From NCBI GenBank assembly GCA_023458915.1, contig JAEWWM010000076.1, forward strand, positions 1-6,450: 6,450 bases of DNA, written 5' to 3'. The stretch is from Bacillota bacterium (GTDB lineage: Bacteria > Bacillota > Clostridia > Oscillospirales > Acutalibacteraceae). Made by a program: the position numbers and the translations under genes. Positions 6,357-6,450 of this stretch are shown piece after piece. The notes beneath the pieces are model-generated. The model was given only the letters and a program-made list of their open reading frames with translations, made no database searches and was not told the origin of the DNA. Position 1 is the first letter of the stretch; every line of letters starts with the position of its first letter.

Positions 6357-6450
6357 TTGAAAACAAAATGGATTCTTTCCCCATATTTACTATGGATGGG
6401 TATATTTTCAATAGTTCCTTTAGGTCTTGTAGTAATTTTTGCGTTTACAA
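6357..6450 (+). CDS. potB: Spermidine/putrescine ABC importer, permease PotB, N-terminal end only (partial at the window's right edge)
   Basis: 31 codons are visible from a TTG start. The predicted protein begins MKTKWILSPYLLWMGIFSIVPL and continues with a hydrophobic stretch (GLVVIFAFT). A few basic residues, then SPYLLWM and a first membrane helix with the (V/A)PL...YAFT-like pattern, is typical of PotB-family binding-protein-dependent permeases. PotB and PotC form the membrane channel energised by PotA. The 64-base gap after potA is AT-rich and has no convincing terminator, so the genes are probably co-transcribed. The gene continues beyond the window, so permease motifs such as the EAA loop cannot be checked; the call relies on the start and on potA next door. 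Confidence 0.8.
   Translation, partial: MKTKWILSPYLLWMGIFSIVPLGLVVIFAFT

Noticed and set aside
1..6450. Search for mobile elements, CRISPR repeats, tRNA/rRNA genes, toxin-antitoxin or defence genes
   Set aside because: All the open space is accounted for by seven housekeeping or transport genes plus one unusual DapL. I saw no direct repeats, terminal inverted repeats or tRNA-like folds. Base composition looks even by eye.

Overview
The window looks like chromosomal housekeeping sequence from a low-GC, Gram-positive-type bacterium, most likely in the Clostridia. This rests on AT-rich DNA and codon use, strong AGGAGG-type ribosome binding sites, an HIGN-type cysteinyl-tRNA synthetase, a Firmicutes-style RecA, and the DapL route to diaminopimelate. 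The Clostridia assignment is an inference from these traits and not from any database match. Every gene is on the + strand and densely packed, with gaps of 12 to 110 bases. No stretch of more than 300 bases lacks a gene.

Layout: (1) positions 1-90, the last 29 codons of CTP synthase (pyrG). (2) 119-1321, an LL-diaminopimelate aminotransferase (dapL) for lysine and peptidoglycan precursor synthesis. (3) 1322-1431, the only sizeable intergenic gap, with an imperfect hairpin and a possible weak promoter before recA. (4) 1432-3117, recA and recX, the recombinase and its modulator, 12 bases apart. (5) 3151-3723, pgsA, phosphatidylglycerophosphate synthase. (6) 3748-5160, cysS. (7) 5183-6292, potA, the ATPase of a spermidine/putrescine importer. 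(8) 6357 to the window end, the start of the permease gene potB, reading from a TTG codon.

The spacing suggests two transcription blocks: pyrG-dapL (28-base gap) and recA-recX-pgsA-cysS-potA-potB (gaps of 12 to 64 bases, no convincing terminator between them). The second block would link recombination and repair, membrane phospholipid synthesis, Cys-tRNA charging and polyamine uptake. Apart from the RecA/RecX and PotA/PotB pairs, these genes share no obvious pathway, so the linkage looks like shared expression of growth functions.

I found no mobile element, CRISPR array, RNA gene, toxin-antitoxin or defence system, and nothing that looks like an undescribed system. The item most worth a second look is the DapL-like enzyme, which carries several substitutions at positions that are usually constant in the family while keeping the PLP machinery.
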